Made by a program: the position numbers and the translations under genes. Positions 1-8,727 of a DNA stretch of 64,000 nt are shown here, piece after piece. The stretch is from Dolichospermum planctonicum (GTDB lineage: Bacteria; Cyanobacteriota; Cyanobacteriia; Cyanobacteriales; Nostocaceae), in contig NZ_BJCF01000008.1 in NCBI RefSeq assembly GCF_005402965.1, positions 40,220 through 104,219 on the forward strand. Reading direction: 5' to 3'. The first letter of the stretch is position 1; each line of letters opens with the position of its first letter. A model generated the notes under the pieces. The model made no database searches and was not told the origin of the DNA. It saw only the letters and a program-made list of their open reading frames with translations.

Positions 1-756
1 TTGGCGTTTGCGGTGGCGGCACATTTGGAACCAGAGATTTTAATTGTCGATGAGGTTTTGGCGGTGGGGGATGCCCAGTTTCAAAAGAAGTGTTTGGGAA
101 AAATGGAGGATGTGGGGAAGGAGGGAAGGACGGTTTTGTTTGTGAGTCATAATATGGGGGCAATTCTAAGTTTGACAAAGAAATGTCTTTTTTTAGAAAA
201 AGGCTGTCTTGTATTCAATGGTAATAGTGAAGCATCTACAGAGAGATATCTTACTTCTGGATATTTGGGTGGACGTTTATGGAAGAATCCAGCCAGAAAA
301 AATACTCCAATAAGAATTATGGAATGTAGACTTTTAGATGAAAATGGTTCGGTAGATGGTGAGTTAGATGTTCGTAGAGATTTCATTATTGAAACAGTTT
401 ATGAAGTATGCAACTCAGTTCGGGCGGCAGTCATTGCATTAAATTTTCATGGAAGTGACGGTTCCCATATTATGTCATTAGAAGATTGTGATCAGGATAA
501 TGGTCTTTTAGAATATCGTGAACCAGGTATTTACAAAACTCAAGTCAGAATACCAGGGTTGTGGTTAAATAGTGGACGCTACATTTTAAGATTGGGATCT
601 GGAATCCCTGGGGTTGAGGTATACGAAAGCGTGGAAGCATTAATTTTTAGTCTTGTTGAGACTGGAGATGTAAATACGCGAGGATATCGCAAAGGTTATT
701 TATTACCAATGCTTCCTTGGGAAACAAGAAAAACTGAAGTAGTTGGTAAATTTTAA
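1..756 (+). CDS. Polysaccharide ABC exporter ATP-binding subunit, Wzt-like (5' end outside window)
   Basis: This is the C-terminal part of an ABC-type ATPase that would energise export of a finished polysaccharide with a Wzm-type permease. The visible part starts just after the ABC signature. It shows Walker B (ILIVDEVLAVGD, residues 13-24), then the switch histidine in FVSHNM (about 47-52), and then a beta-rich domain of about 150 residues typical of Wzt proteins that bind the glycan terminus. The TTG at position 1 is an internal Leu codon: Walker A and the Q-loop must lie upstream. The next gene begins 2 bp after the stop, so it heads or continues an operon. The first 170 bases are richer in G than the rest of the gene. 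The family is clear; the substrate is unknown. Confidence 0.9.
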   Translation: MAFAVAAHLEPEILIVDEVLAVGDAQFQKKCLGKMEDVGKEGRTVLFVSHNMGAILSLTKKCLFLEKGCLVFNGNSEASTERYLTSGYLGGRLWKNPARKNTPIRIMECRLLDENGSVDGELDVRRDFIIETVYEVCNSVRAAVIALNFHGSDGSHIMSLEDCDQDNGLLEYREPGIYKTQVRIPGLWLNSGRYILRLGSGIPGVEVYESVEALIFSLVETGDVNTRGYRKGYLLPMLPWETRKTEVVGKF

Positions 757-758
757 TA

Positions 759-1439
759 ATGACTGTTATAGCTTGCATTCCTGCACGTGGAGGCTCAAAA
801 GGAGTCCCTTACAAAAACATTCGTCCTCTAGCTAATAAACCTTTAATCGCCCATTCTATCCTAGATGCACAAGAATCCCATCTAGTCGATCGCATTTACG
901 TTACCACAGACGATGCCGAAATTGCCCAAATTTCAACAGACTATGGTGCAAGTATTATTCACCGACCCCCTGAACTTGCCAAAGATACTGCTTCTTCAGA
1001 ATCGGCTCTTATTCATGCCTTAACAGAGATTGAAAAAGAGGGAATTAACCCAGAACTTATAGTCTTCCTACAATGTACATCCCCTTTACGCACCGGACTA
1101 GATATAGATCGCGCTATTGAGCAAATCAGAGCGGAAAACGCTGATTCTCTCGTTTCAGTTTCCCCAACCCATCGCTTTATTTGGCATCAAGTAGATGATG
1201 TTGCCCAGTCTATCAACTATGACTATCACCACCGTCCCCGTCGCCAAGATTTAAACCTCCAATATATGGAAAATGGTTCAATTTATATCTTTAAACCCTG
1301 GGTTTTAAAAGAATTAAATAACCGATTGGGCGGTAAAGTTTCTCTGTTTGTGATGGATGAAGCTCAAAGTTGGGAAATTGATTCGTTAGAGGATTTTCAG
1401 TATATAGAGTTTTTAATCAATTACAAACGTAAACCTTAA
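759..1439 (+). CDS. Acylneuraminate cytidylyltransferase family protein (CMP-nonulosonic acid synthetase)
   Basis: It probably activates a nine-carbon acidic sugar (sialic, legionaminic or pseudaminic type) as its CMP derivative, using CTP. The 226-aa length fits the family. The N-terminal CTP-binding loop (IPARGGSKGVPYKN, residues 7-20) is intact, followed by LQCTSPLR (about 107-114) and a C-terminal WEIDSLEDF segment that matches the end of NeuA/PseF/LegF proteins. It starts 2 bp after the ABC ATPase and lies close to the NeuB-type synthase, so the two enzymes form one pathway: synthesis and then activation. Which nonulosonic acid is made cannot be read from the sequence. No NeuC-like epimerase is in the window. 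Confidence 0.9.
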   Translation: MTVIACIPARGGSKGVPYKNIRPLANKPLIAHSILDAQESHLVDRIYVTTDDAEIAQISTDYGASIIHRPPELAKDTASSESALIHALTEIEKEGINPELIVFLQCTSPLRTGLDIDRAIEQIRAENADSLVSVSPTHRFIWHQVDDVAQSINYDYHHRPRRQDLNLQYMENGSIYIFKPWVLKELNNRLGGKVSLFVMDEAQSWEIDSLEDFQYIEFLINYKRKP

Positions 1440-1455
1440 TAGTTCTAAAAAAAAC

Positions 1456-2118
1456 ATGATTAATCTACCTGATTTTTCCAAGGCATTTGAATACGAAAAT
1501 AACTTCTACCTATCCTGTGATAATAGCAGAATTGCTAAGTTATTAGCTCATTATGAATTATACAAAATGGTGGTAAACATACCAGGAGCAATAGTAGAAT
1601 GTGGCGTTTTTAAAGGAACATCATTGACAAGGTTCGCCACATTTCGAGATTTATTCAGTAATTCCCACGCTAAAAAAATAATTGGTTTTGATATCTATGG
1701 TAAATTTCCTGAAACTGATTTTCAGGAAGACAAAGCACCTAGACAGCTTTTTATTGATAGTGCGGGGGAAGAAAGTATTGATGTAGATCAGCTTACAAAA
1801 GTGCTAAAAATTAAGGGATTTGACAAGAATGTAGAATTAGTGAAGGGAGACATTTTAAAAACAGTCCCCAATTATGTGAATGACCATCCAGAATTAAAAA
1901 TTTCTCTTCTCAATTTAGATACTGATATATACGAACCTGCCTCTGTAATTTTAGAATTACTGTTTCCTAGAATTGTCAGGGGGTGGGTACTAATTATAGA
2001 CGATTACGGTGTTTTTCCTGGAGAAACAAAAGCTGTAGATGAGTATTTTCAGGATCAAGATGTGGTGATAAATAAATTTCCATTTTGTATGACACCTTGT
2101 TATATTGTGAAAAATTAA
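1456..2118 (+). CDS. TylF/MycF-type SAM-dependent methyltransferase
   Basis: This 220-aa class I methyltransferase belongs to the macrocin O-methyltransferase (TylF) family, which methylates sugar hydroxyls using S-adenosylmethionine. The SAM-binding motif ECGVFKGTS is at residues 48-56, an acidic LDTDIYEP segment near 154-161 corresponds to the metal-binding region, and LIIDDYG is near 174-180. It sits between the CMP-sugar synthetase and the nonulosonate synthase with a 16-bp gap upstream, so an O-methylated residue in the surface glycan is a reasonable inference. The true acceptor is unknown. Confidence 0.85.
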   Translation: MINLPDFSKAFEYENNFYLSCDNSRIAKLLAHYELYKMVVNIPGAIVECGVFKGTSLTRFATFRDLFSNSHAKKIIGFDIYGKFPETDFQEDKAPRQLFIDSAGEESIDVDQLTKVLKIKGFDKNVELVKGDILKTVPNYVNDHPELKISLLNLDTDIYEPASVILELLFPRIVRGWVLIIDDYGVFPGETKAVDEYFQDQDVVINKFPFCMTPCYIVKN

Positions 2119-2148
2119 CTTTTAAAATTTTTTAAAAATTAAAGTATT

Positions 2149-4395
2149 ATGATCATTGACAAAAATTTATTAAAGTACATTGTTTTCGCTGAAGACGATA
2201 TATTAAATGCCCTGAAAAAAATCAGCGACAACAAAAACCGCATTATTTTCTCGGTGACAGAAGCAGGTGTTTTAGAAGGTGTCCTCACAGACGGAGACTT
2301 TCGCCGTTGGTTGGTGCAACAAGAATCTATTAATCTCAATCAACCAGTCTCAAAAATTTCTAACAAAAATTATAAATTTGCTAATTACAATGATGATCCT
2401 GTAAAGATTCAATCTTGCTTTTCTAATGAAGTTGAATTCATTCCCCTTTTAGACAATAACCGTCATTTAGTTGCAGTTGCTTGTCGGAAGTCAGCAGGTA
2501 TTCGGATCGGAAATTTTATCATTGATGCCCAATCTCCTACTTTTGTCATTGCGGAAATTGGCAATAATCACAATGGTAGCTTGGAACTTGCTAAACAGTT
2601 AATTGATCAAGCGGTAGCGGTAGGTGCAGACTGTGCAAAGTTCCAAATGCGCGATCTCAAATCACTATATCGGAATGCTGGGAATGCTAATGATGCTAGT
2701 GAAGATTTAGGGTCACAATATACTCTAGATTTGTTAACTCGTTTCCAATTAACAACCGATGAAATGTTCACGGCCTTTGATTACTGTCAAACACAGGGAA
2801 TTTTACCCCTTTGTACACCCTGGGATATTGAGAGTTTATCCCTACTAGAACAGTATGGAATACAGGCTTATAAAGTGGCATCGGCTGATTTGACTAACTA
2901 TGATTTACTCACGGCTTTAGCAAAAACAGGTAAGCCATTAATTTGTTCAACGGGGATGTCGGCTGAAGCTGAGATAATTGACGCAGTGGCATTACTAAAT
3001 CGGTTAGGTGCGATGTATGTTTTGCTGCACTGTAACTCAACCTATCCAGCCCCCTTTAAAGATGTCAATCTAAACTATATAGACCGTCTAAAAGAAATTG
3101 GTAATTGTCCCGTTGGTTATTCCGGCCATGAACGGAGTATTCATGTAGCGATCGCCGCCGTAGCTAAGGGTGCTAAGGTAATAGAAAAACACTTCACCCT
3201 AGACAAAACAATGGAAGGTAATGACCACAAAGTGAGTTTATTACCAGATGAATTTCGGCTGATGATTGAAGGAATTCGCCAAGTAGAACAATCTCTGGGT
3301 ACAAATGGAGAACGAAACCTCAGTCAAGGGGAATTAATGAACCGAGAAAACTTGGCTAAGAGTTTGGTGATTAACTGCGATTTAGAGGTAGGACAAATCA
3401 TTACTGAATCCATGATTGATGTAAAAAGTCCCGGAAAAGGTTTACAACCCAATCGGAAGACAGAGTTAATTGGTAAACGTTCCAGGCGATCGCTAAAAGC
3501 AGGTGATTTTTTTTACCCTAGCGACTTAGAAGTGGAACAAGTCAAAGCAAGAGATTATCGTTTTAAACGACCTTGGGGTGTTCCAGTTCGCTACCATGAC
3601 TTTAAAACTCTATTGTCACAATCAAATCCTGATTTACTAGAATTTCATCTGAGCTATAAAGATTTAGAAGTTGATATTCACCAGTATATTGATCAAGTCT
3701 ATGATTTAGATGTAATTGTACACGCTCCAGAGTTGTTTGCAGGCGATCACTTATTGGATCTATCTTCCCAAGACAAAGATTACCGTCAACTATCAATTAA
3801 AGAATTACAACGAGTGATCGACATTACTCGACAATTAAAACCGTTTTTCAACCGAGCAAGTCGCCCCTGCATTGTTACCAATGTTGGTGGATTTACAAAT
3901 GATACTTTATTATCTTTGTCAGTTCGCCAGCAACTATATAAAACACTTGACGATAGTCTATCTCAACTAGATGCAGATGGAGTCGAAATCATCCCTCAAA
4001 CCATGCCCCCCTTTCCTTGGCATTTTGGGGGACAACGAAATCATAATCTTTTTGTAGATCCAAAAGACATTACTGATTTTTGTCGTCAACATAACTATCG
4101 TATTTGCTTAGATATCTCTCATTCCAAACTAGCTTGTACTTATCACAAAATATCATTCAAAGAATTTCTTGAACAAATTGGACCTTACACTGCTCATTTA
4201 CACATTGCTGATGCTAAAGGTGTTGATGGGGAAGGTTTACAAATCGGTGAAGGTGAAATTGACTTTTATGCCTTAGCTGAAGATATTGAAAGGTATGCTC
4301 CTCAAGCTTCTTTTATTCCTGAAATATGGCAGGGACATAAAAATGAAGGTGAGGGTTTTTGGATTGCATTAGAGAAGTTAGAGAGACTACTATGA
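2149..4395 (+). CDS. Nonulosonic acid synthase fusion: CBS pair + NeuB + SAF + TIM-barrel epimerase-like domain
   Basis: The core is an N-acetylneuraminate/legionaminate synthase that condenses phosphoenolpyruvate with an N-acyl hexosamine. Domains in order: a CBS-like pair (residues about 5-115, with GVLTDGDFRRWL), a NeuB barrel (about 120-385, starting FVIAEIGNNHNG at 132, with IEKHFTLDK), an antifreeze/SAF domain (about 400-462, with GKGLQP) and a C-terminal TIM barrel of the sugar-phosphate isomerase/epimerase (AP endonuclease 2) type (about 472-748). Ordinary NeuB proteins are about 340-350 aa, so this one is more than twice the usual length. Its stop overlaps the next start (ATGA). The CBS pair may sense a nucleotide and the extra barrel may provide an isomerase step; both are inferences. 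Confidence 0.9.
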   Translation: MIIDKNLLKYIVFAEDDILNALKKISDNKNRIIFSVTEAGVLEGVLTDGDFRRWLVQQESINLNQPVSKISNKNYKFANYNDDPVKIQSCFSNEVEFIPLLDNNRHLVAVACRKSAGIRIGNFIIDAQSPTFVIAEIGNNHNGSLELAKQLIDQAVAVGADCAKFQMRDLKSLYRNAGNANDASEDLGSQYTLDLLTRFQLTTDEMFTAFDYCQTQGILPLCTPWDIESLSLLEQYGIQAYKVASADLTNYDLLTALAKTGKPLICSTGMSAEAEIIDAVALLNRLGAMYVLLHCNSTYPAPFKDVNLNYIDRLKEIGNCPVGYSGHERSIHVAIAAVAKGAKVIEKHFTLDKTMEGNDHKVSLLPDEFRLMIEGIRQVEQSLGTNGERNLSQGELMNRENLAKSLVINCDLEVGQIITESMIDVKSPGKGLQPNRKTELIGKRSRRSLKAGDFFYPSDLEVEQVKARDYRFKRPWGVPVRYHDFKTLLSQSNPDLLEFHLSYKDLEVDIHQYIDQVYDLDVIVHAPELFAGDHLLDLSSQDKDYRQLSIKELQRVIDITRQLKPFFNRASRPCIVTNVGGFTNDTLLSLSVRQQLYKTLDDSLSQLDADGVEIIPQTMPPFPWHFGGQRNHNLFVDPKDITDFCRQHNYRICLDISHSKLACTYHKISFKEFLEQIGPYTAHLHIADAKGVDGEGLQIGEGEIDFYALAEDIERYAPQASFIPEIWQGHKNEGEGFWIALEKLERLL

Positions 4396-5273
4396 ATCTT
4401 AAAAGTAAGGCTAAAAAAACAATCAAGCAAATAGCATTCTGGACTTTACCCCCAGGATTTCAAGACATTTTCAGATCAATTAGAAATAAAACTATTTTTA
4501 ACAATAGACACTCTCATAAAGAGTATGCTATTACAAAACAAAATCGAGAGCTAAAAAATATTCATCAAGGAAACCGATGTTTTATTTTGGCAACTGGTCC
4601 ATCAATTAATGATCAGAACTTGAAATTACTAAAAAACGAATTTTGTATTGCTGTTAGTAATTTTTATTTACATCCAGATTTTAGGTTAATTGATCCACAA
4701 TACTATTGTATTGCTCCTTGGCATCCACCCCATAACATAGAAAATTATTTACAATTATTAAAAGAAATTGGAGATATATCTAAAAAATGTAGTTTTTTCT
4801 TGGGAATAAATGAATATGCTAGAGTCAATCAGAACAATATTCTCTTAGATCGCAATGTATATTATCACGATACAAGAGCAATCAAACTAGATAAAGAGGT
4901 GGATTTATGTCATCCAGTTTTACCTCCTATGTCTGTCACTATCATGGCTCTACAATCTGCTATTTTCATGGGGTTTTCTGAGATTTATCTATTAGGATGT
5001 GATCATGATTCAATATTAAATTATTCAGGAAAATTTGCTAATCAACATTTTTATCCAGAAGAAAAAGCAAAACTTGTTACTGATATATCTACATTTAAAT
5101 CCGGGTTGTTAAGTTACATTGTGCTTTGGAATCAGTATGAAATGCTAAATACAATAGCACAGTCAAAAAATATAAAAATATTTAATGCAACCAAACGTAG
5201 TTTGCTTGATGTATTTGATAAAGTTAATTACGAGTCTTTGTTTATTGTTGAGAGTGAACCATGTAAAACCTGA
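4392..5273 (+). CDS. MAF/DUF115-like protein of surface-glycan loci
   Basis: This 293-aa protein has the motif FILATGPSINDQNL (about residues 56-69), the glycine-rich loop seen in DUF115/MAF proteins. Members are found next to nonulosonic acid genes and are linked to transfer of such sugars to flagellin or glycans. A later YLLGCDHD segment also fits. I chose the ATG at 4392, which overlaps the upstream TGA, rather than an in-frame TTG 33 bases earlier: the ATGA overlap implies translational coupling with the synthase. A sialyl- or legionaminyl-transferase role is inferred from the family and the context. Confidence 0.7.
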   Translation: MNLKSKAKKTIKQIAFWTLPPGFQDIFRSIRNKTIFNNRHSHKEYAITKQNRELKNIHQGNRCFILATGPSINDQNLKLLKNEFCIAVSNFYLHPDFRLIDPQYYCIAPWHPPHNIENYLQLLKEIGDISKKCSFFLGINEYARVNQNNILLDRNVYYHDTRAIKLDKEVDLCHPVLPPMSVTIMALQSAIFMGFSEIYLLGCDHDSILNYSGKFANQHFYPEEKAKLVTDISTFKSGLLSYIVLWNQYEMLNTIAQSKNIKIFNATKRSLLDVFDKVNYESLFIVESEPCKT

Positions 5274-5379
5274 TTATTATCGGCAAAAGATCATACCTTT
5301 GCTCAACGTGCAATTCAACTGGATGAAATCATAAAACGACAACTTTAATTAAATTTGTAACTGCCCTGAAACCAAGAAT

Positions 5380-6186
5380 ATGAAACAAATCATCAAAAAC
5401 ATCCCATTTGCAAAAAAAATCTATCGCTCTTTTCAGTCCAGGAAATACGATCGCAGATTTTCCGGTGATTGCTATGGCTGCTTTCGAGGTGTTTTTTCAA
5501 CCTTTGAAGAAGCTATAGCATCTGCTCCAAAAACTAAATCAATAGGATACGATAATCTTGATTTGGCTCAAGAATACAAGGATAAATTGTCTACGAACAC
5601 CGCTTCCTATGACTATCCAGTTTTATTTTGGCTAAGTCAAATCTTTAATCAATCCTCTAACAAACTTACTGTATTTGACTTTGGTGGCAATGTTGGCAAT
5701 CATTTTTACAGTTATTCCACTATCTTAAAATATCCTGATGGATTAAATTGGACAGTCTGTGATGTACCTGCAATTGCAAAAGCTGGAGAGAAATTAGCTC
5801 AAGACCTAAATTCTTCTCTATCTTTGTCTTTTACAACAGAATTTATAGAAGCTAATGGAAAAAATATTTTTATTGCTTCTGGTTCTTTACAATATGTTGA
5901 TTCGCTTGCTTGCTTGCTTGCTTGCTTAGAAAAACCACCTAATCACTTATTGATTAATCGCTTACCTTTATATGATGGAAAACAGTTTGTAAGCCTCCAA
6001 AATGGCGGAAAAGTATTTTATCCACAGTTTATTTTTAATCGGAAGCAGTTTATTGATTCACTAACTGATATTGGTTATAAGTTAGTTGATATTTGGGAAG
6101 ATAGAGTTGATAGTTGTATAATCCCGTTTTACCCTGAATATTCTGTTCCTGTTTATTCTGGCTTATATTTCACATTACTGAATTGA
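5380..6186 (+). CDS. Putative methyltransferase, TIGR04325-like
   Basis: This 268-aa protein has a class I methyltransferase core around VFDFGGNVGNHFYSY (about residues 99-113) and resembles the TIGR04325 family of putative methyltransferases, which are usually found in O-antigen or exopolysaccharide loci. The C-terminal PVYSGLYFTLLN end is typical of that family. The frame contains a pure (GCTT)6 tract at 5904-5927, encoding a run of Leu-Ala-Cys. Loss or gain of one 4-base unit would shift the frame, so expression could be phase-variable. The acceptor is unknown. Confidence 0.75.
   Translation: MKQIIKNIPFAKKIYRSFQSRKYDRRFSGDCYGCFRGVFSTFEEAIASAPKTKSIGYDNLDLAQEYKDKLSTNTASYDYPVLFWLSQIFNQSSNKLTVFDFGGNVGNHFYSYSTILKYPDGLNWTVCDVPAIAKAGEKLAQDLNSSLSLSFTTEFIEANGKNIFIASGSLQYVDSLACLLACLEKPPNHLLINRLPLYDGKQFVSLQNGGKVFYPQFIFNRKQFIDSLTDIGYKLVDIWEDRVDSCIIPFYPEYSVPVYSGLYFTLLN
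5904..5927 (+). repeat. (GCTT)6 tetranucleotide tract inside a coding region
   Basis: Six perfect GCTT units lie in frame within the TIGR04325-like methyltransferase. The unit is not a multiple of three, so slippage changes the frame. Confidence 0.95.
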
Positions 6187-6258
6187 GCAATATCTGCACT
6201 TATGATCAAAGTTTGTATTAAGGCAAACTAAAATATTAATTTATTTAATCGCAAATGA

Positions 6259-6696
6259 ATGATAGAAAAAATTACCCATCAAAACCAGCTACTTGCATTA
6301 ATCCTATCTCACCGATTCAATCAACCCGGAATTCACTTTTTCACCCCCAATGAACTTTCCCAACAACTGGCTTATATGCGCCACTCCACAGGAAAAGTCA
6401 TTCAACCTCATGTTCATAATCCTGTAATTCGCCAAGTTAGCTACACACAAGAAGTCCTGTTTATCAAAAGTGGTAAACTCCGCGTAGACTTCTACAACGA
6501 CCAACAAAAATATTTAGAAAGTCGCGTTCTAGAAACAGGTGATGTTATCCTCTTAGTAACTGGAGGACACGGCTTCAAAGTATTAGAAGAAATTGAAATG
6601 ATTGAAGTTAAACAAGGTCCTTACGTGGGAGAACAGGACAAAACCAGATTTGTGGGTATTACCGCCGAAGAAGCAAAAGTTGTAGAATTTGTGTAG
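6259..6696 (+). CDS. Cupin-fold protein of sugar-biosynthesis locus
   Basis: This 145-aa single-domain cupin has a HVHN motif near residues 51-54, a strand-turn-strand stretch with QEVLFIKSGKLRVDFY, and GDVILLVTGGHGF near 94-106 supplying the second cupin motif. Such small cupins are found beside DegT aminotransferases in dTDP- or CDP-sugar pathways as isomerases, epimerases or sensors. The next gene begins 7 bp after its stop, so the two are probably co-translated. Which reaction, if any, it performs is not clear from the sequence. Confidence 0.75.
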   Translation: MIEKITHQNQLLALILSHRFNQPGIHFFTPNELSQQLAYMRHSTGKVIQPHVHNPVIRQVSYTQEVLFIKSGKLRVDFYNDQQKYLESRVLETGDVILLVTGGHGFKVLEEIEMIEVKQGPYVGEQDKTRFVGITAEEAKVVEFV

Positions 6697-6703
6697 CCAT
6701 AAA

Positions 6704-7828
6704 ATGAACCCAATTCCCGTTAACCAACCATTATTAAATGGTAACGAAAAGAAATATCTGATTGAGTGTATTGACACAGGTTGGATTTCCTCAGAAGGAC
6801 TTTTTGTCAAACAACTAGAACAGGAATTTGCCGCCCGTGTTGGTCGCAAATATGGTATTACTGTCAGTAATGGTTCTGTTGCCCTAGATGCTGCTATAGC
6901 TGCCCTAAATATTGGACCAGGAGATGAAGTCATTCTCCCCACATTCACCATCATTTCCTGTGCTGCGGCCATTGTCCGTGCTGGTGCTACCCCTGTAGTT
7001 GTGGACTCAGATCCCATCACCTGGAATATGGATGTCTGTGATATTGAAGCGAAAATCACCCCCCGCACAAAAGCCATTATGGTGGTTCACATCTACGGCT
7101 TACCAGTGGATATGGACTCAGTGCTAAATTTAGCCGATAAATATGGATTATACATCATTGAAGATGCCGCCGAAATGCACGGGCAGACCTATAAAAACCG
7201 CCCTTGTGGTAGCTTTGGCGACATTAGCACCTTTAGTTTTTATCCCAATAAACACATTACCACTGGTGAAGGAGGAATAATTGTTACCGATAATCCTCAG
7301 TTAGCTGAACGCTGTCTATCTCTACGTAACCTCTGCTTTCAACCCCAAAAACGGTTTGTCCATGAAGAATTGGGGTGGAACATGAGAATGAGTAACCTCC
7401 AAGCAGCGGTGGGAGTAGCTCAATTAGAACGTTTAGATGAATTTGTTGCCCGTAAACGCTGGATGGGGCAACTGTATACTGAATTATTAGCAGATATACC
7501 CAATATTCAGCTACCAATACTCAAGACAGACTATGCAGAAAATATTTATTGGGTATATGGTATTGTCCTCAAAGATGAAGTTCCCTTTGATAAACAAATA
7601 GCCATGAAAAAGCTGGCTAATCACAAGATTGGGACTCGTCCTTTTTTCTGGTGTATGCACGAGCAACCCGTGTTTAAAAAAATGGGATTATTTGCGGGTA
7701 TTTCCTGTCCAGTAGCGGAAAATTTGGCGCGGCGAGGTTTTTATATTCCTAGTGGATTAGCATTGACTGAAGAACAAATCATCACTGTTGCTAAAACTGT
7801 TAACCAAATCCTGACTGAGACTTATTAA
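6704..7828 (+). CDS. DegT/DnrJ/EryC1-family PLP-dependent sugar aminotransferase
   Basis: This 374-aa enzyme would transfer an amino group, usually from glutamate, to a keto-sugar nucleotide. The PLP-binding lysine is K183 in SFYPNKHITTGEGG. ITVSNGSVALDAA (about residues 51-63) forms the phosphate-binding region, and EDAAEMHG (about 158-165) carries the aspartate that pairs with the pyridine nitrogen. I prefer the ATG at 6704 (MNPIPVNQPLL) over an in-frame TTG at 6689 that overlaps the cupin gene. The product is an amino sugar for the surface glycan, possibly the precursor of the nonulosonic acid. Confidence 0.92.
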   Translation: MNPIPVNQPLLNGNEKKYLIECIDTGWISSEGLFVKQLEQEFAARVGRKYGITVSNGSVALDAAIAALNIGPGDEVILPTFTIISCAAAIVRAGATPVVVDSDPITWNMDVCDIEAKITPRTKAIMVVHIYGLPVDMDSVLNLADKYGLYIIEDAAEMHGQTYKNRPCGSFGDISTFSFYPNKHITTGEGGIIVTDNPQLAERCLSLRNLCFQPQKRFVHEELGWNMRMSNLQAAVGVAQLERLDEFVARKRWMGQLYTELLADIPNIQLPILKTDYAENIYWVYGIVLKDEVPFDKQIAMKKLANHKIGTRPFFWCMHEQPVFKKMGLFAGISCPVAENLARRGFYIPSGLALTEEQIITVAKTVNQILTETY

Positions 7829-7959
7829 GGAGATGAAATTAATCATGTTAAATTAATCATGTTAATTAATTTCAAATATTCCTCCTGATAACCAAATAAA
7901 TTTCAAATTCAAAAGCATCATAATTAATTATTCCCAACAATTACAATTAATTCGTTAAT
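7829..7959. other. AT-rich spacer with duplicated AATTAATCATGTTA
   Basis: The 131-bp gap holds two direct copies of AATTAATCATGTTA (about 7837-7865) framed by GAAATTAAT and ATTAATTTC, which can fold into a hairpin. No gene is seen. It may be a weak terminator or the promoter region for the next methyltransferase. Confidence 0.4.
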
Positions 7960-8727
7960 ATGACTGTTTTTGGTAACTATGCACCCTACTATGACCTACT
8001 CTACCGTGATAAAGATTATGTAGGGGAAGCTGAATTTATCCATAGTCTGATTCAAACCCATGCACCAGATAGTAAAAACATTCTAGAACTAGGTTGTGGT
8101 ACAGGAAATCACGCTACACTGCTGGCAAAAATGGGCTACCATCTTCATGGTGTAGACTTGAGCCAAGAAATGCTACACCTTGCCCATGAACGACTCTCTC
8201 AATGTCCGCAGGAATTATCCAAAAGATTGCAATTTACCCATGGTGATATTCGTCAAGTTCGACTTGATCAAAAATTTGATGTTGTCCTGTCTCTATTTCA
8301 TGTCATTAGCTATCAAACCACTAATGAAGATTTATTAGCTGCATTTACTACAGTGAAAACTCATTTAAAACCAGGGGGGATTTTTGTATTTGATATTTGG
8401 TATGGTTCAGCAGTATTAACAGAACTGCCAACGGTGAGAGTTAAACATCTAGAAGATGAATTAATTCAGGTAACTCGCATTGCCGAGCCTGTGATTTATC
8501 CGAATGAGAATTGCGTAGATGTGAATTATCATGTCTTTATTAAAGATAAAAATAGTGGTGCTGTTGACGAGCTACGAGAAACCCACACAATGCGCTATCT
8601 GTTTAAATCTGAAATAGAATTTCTGTTAAGTGGACTGCAAATGCAGTTAGTTACTTCTCAGGAGTGGCTGACTAACCAACAGCCAGGACTCAAAACCTGG
8701 AAGGTTTATTTTGTTGTGAGGAATTAA
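7960..8727 (+). CDS. Class I SAM-dependent methyltransferase
   Basis: This 255-aa protein has a clear Rossmann SAM site: ILELGCGTGNHATLLAKMG (about residues 44-62), then the acidic HGVDLSQEML (about 65-74) and FTHGDIRQVRLDQKFDVVLSLF for motifs II and III. The length and organisation fit the Methyltransf_25/11 group found in cyanobacterial polysaccharide loci, some of which modify sugar nucleotides. The next glycosyltransferase begins on the base after its stop, so the two are tightly coupled. The substrate is unknown. Confidence 0.85.
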   Translation: MTVFGNYAPYYDLLYRDKDYVGEAEFIHSLIQTHAPDSKNILELGCGTGNHATLLAKMGYHLHGVDLSQEMLHLAHERLSQCPQELSKRLQFTHGDIRQVRLDQKFDVVLSLFHVISYQTTNEDLLAAFTTVKTHLKPGGIFVFDIWYGSAVLTELPTVRVKHLEDELIQVTRIAEPVIYPNENCVDVNYHVFIKDKNSGAVDELRETHTMRYLFKSEIEFLLSGLQMQLVTSQEWLTNQQPGLKTWKVYFVVRN

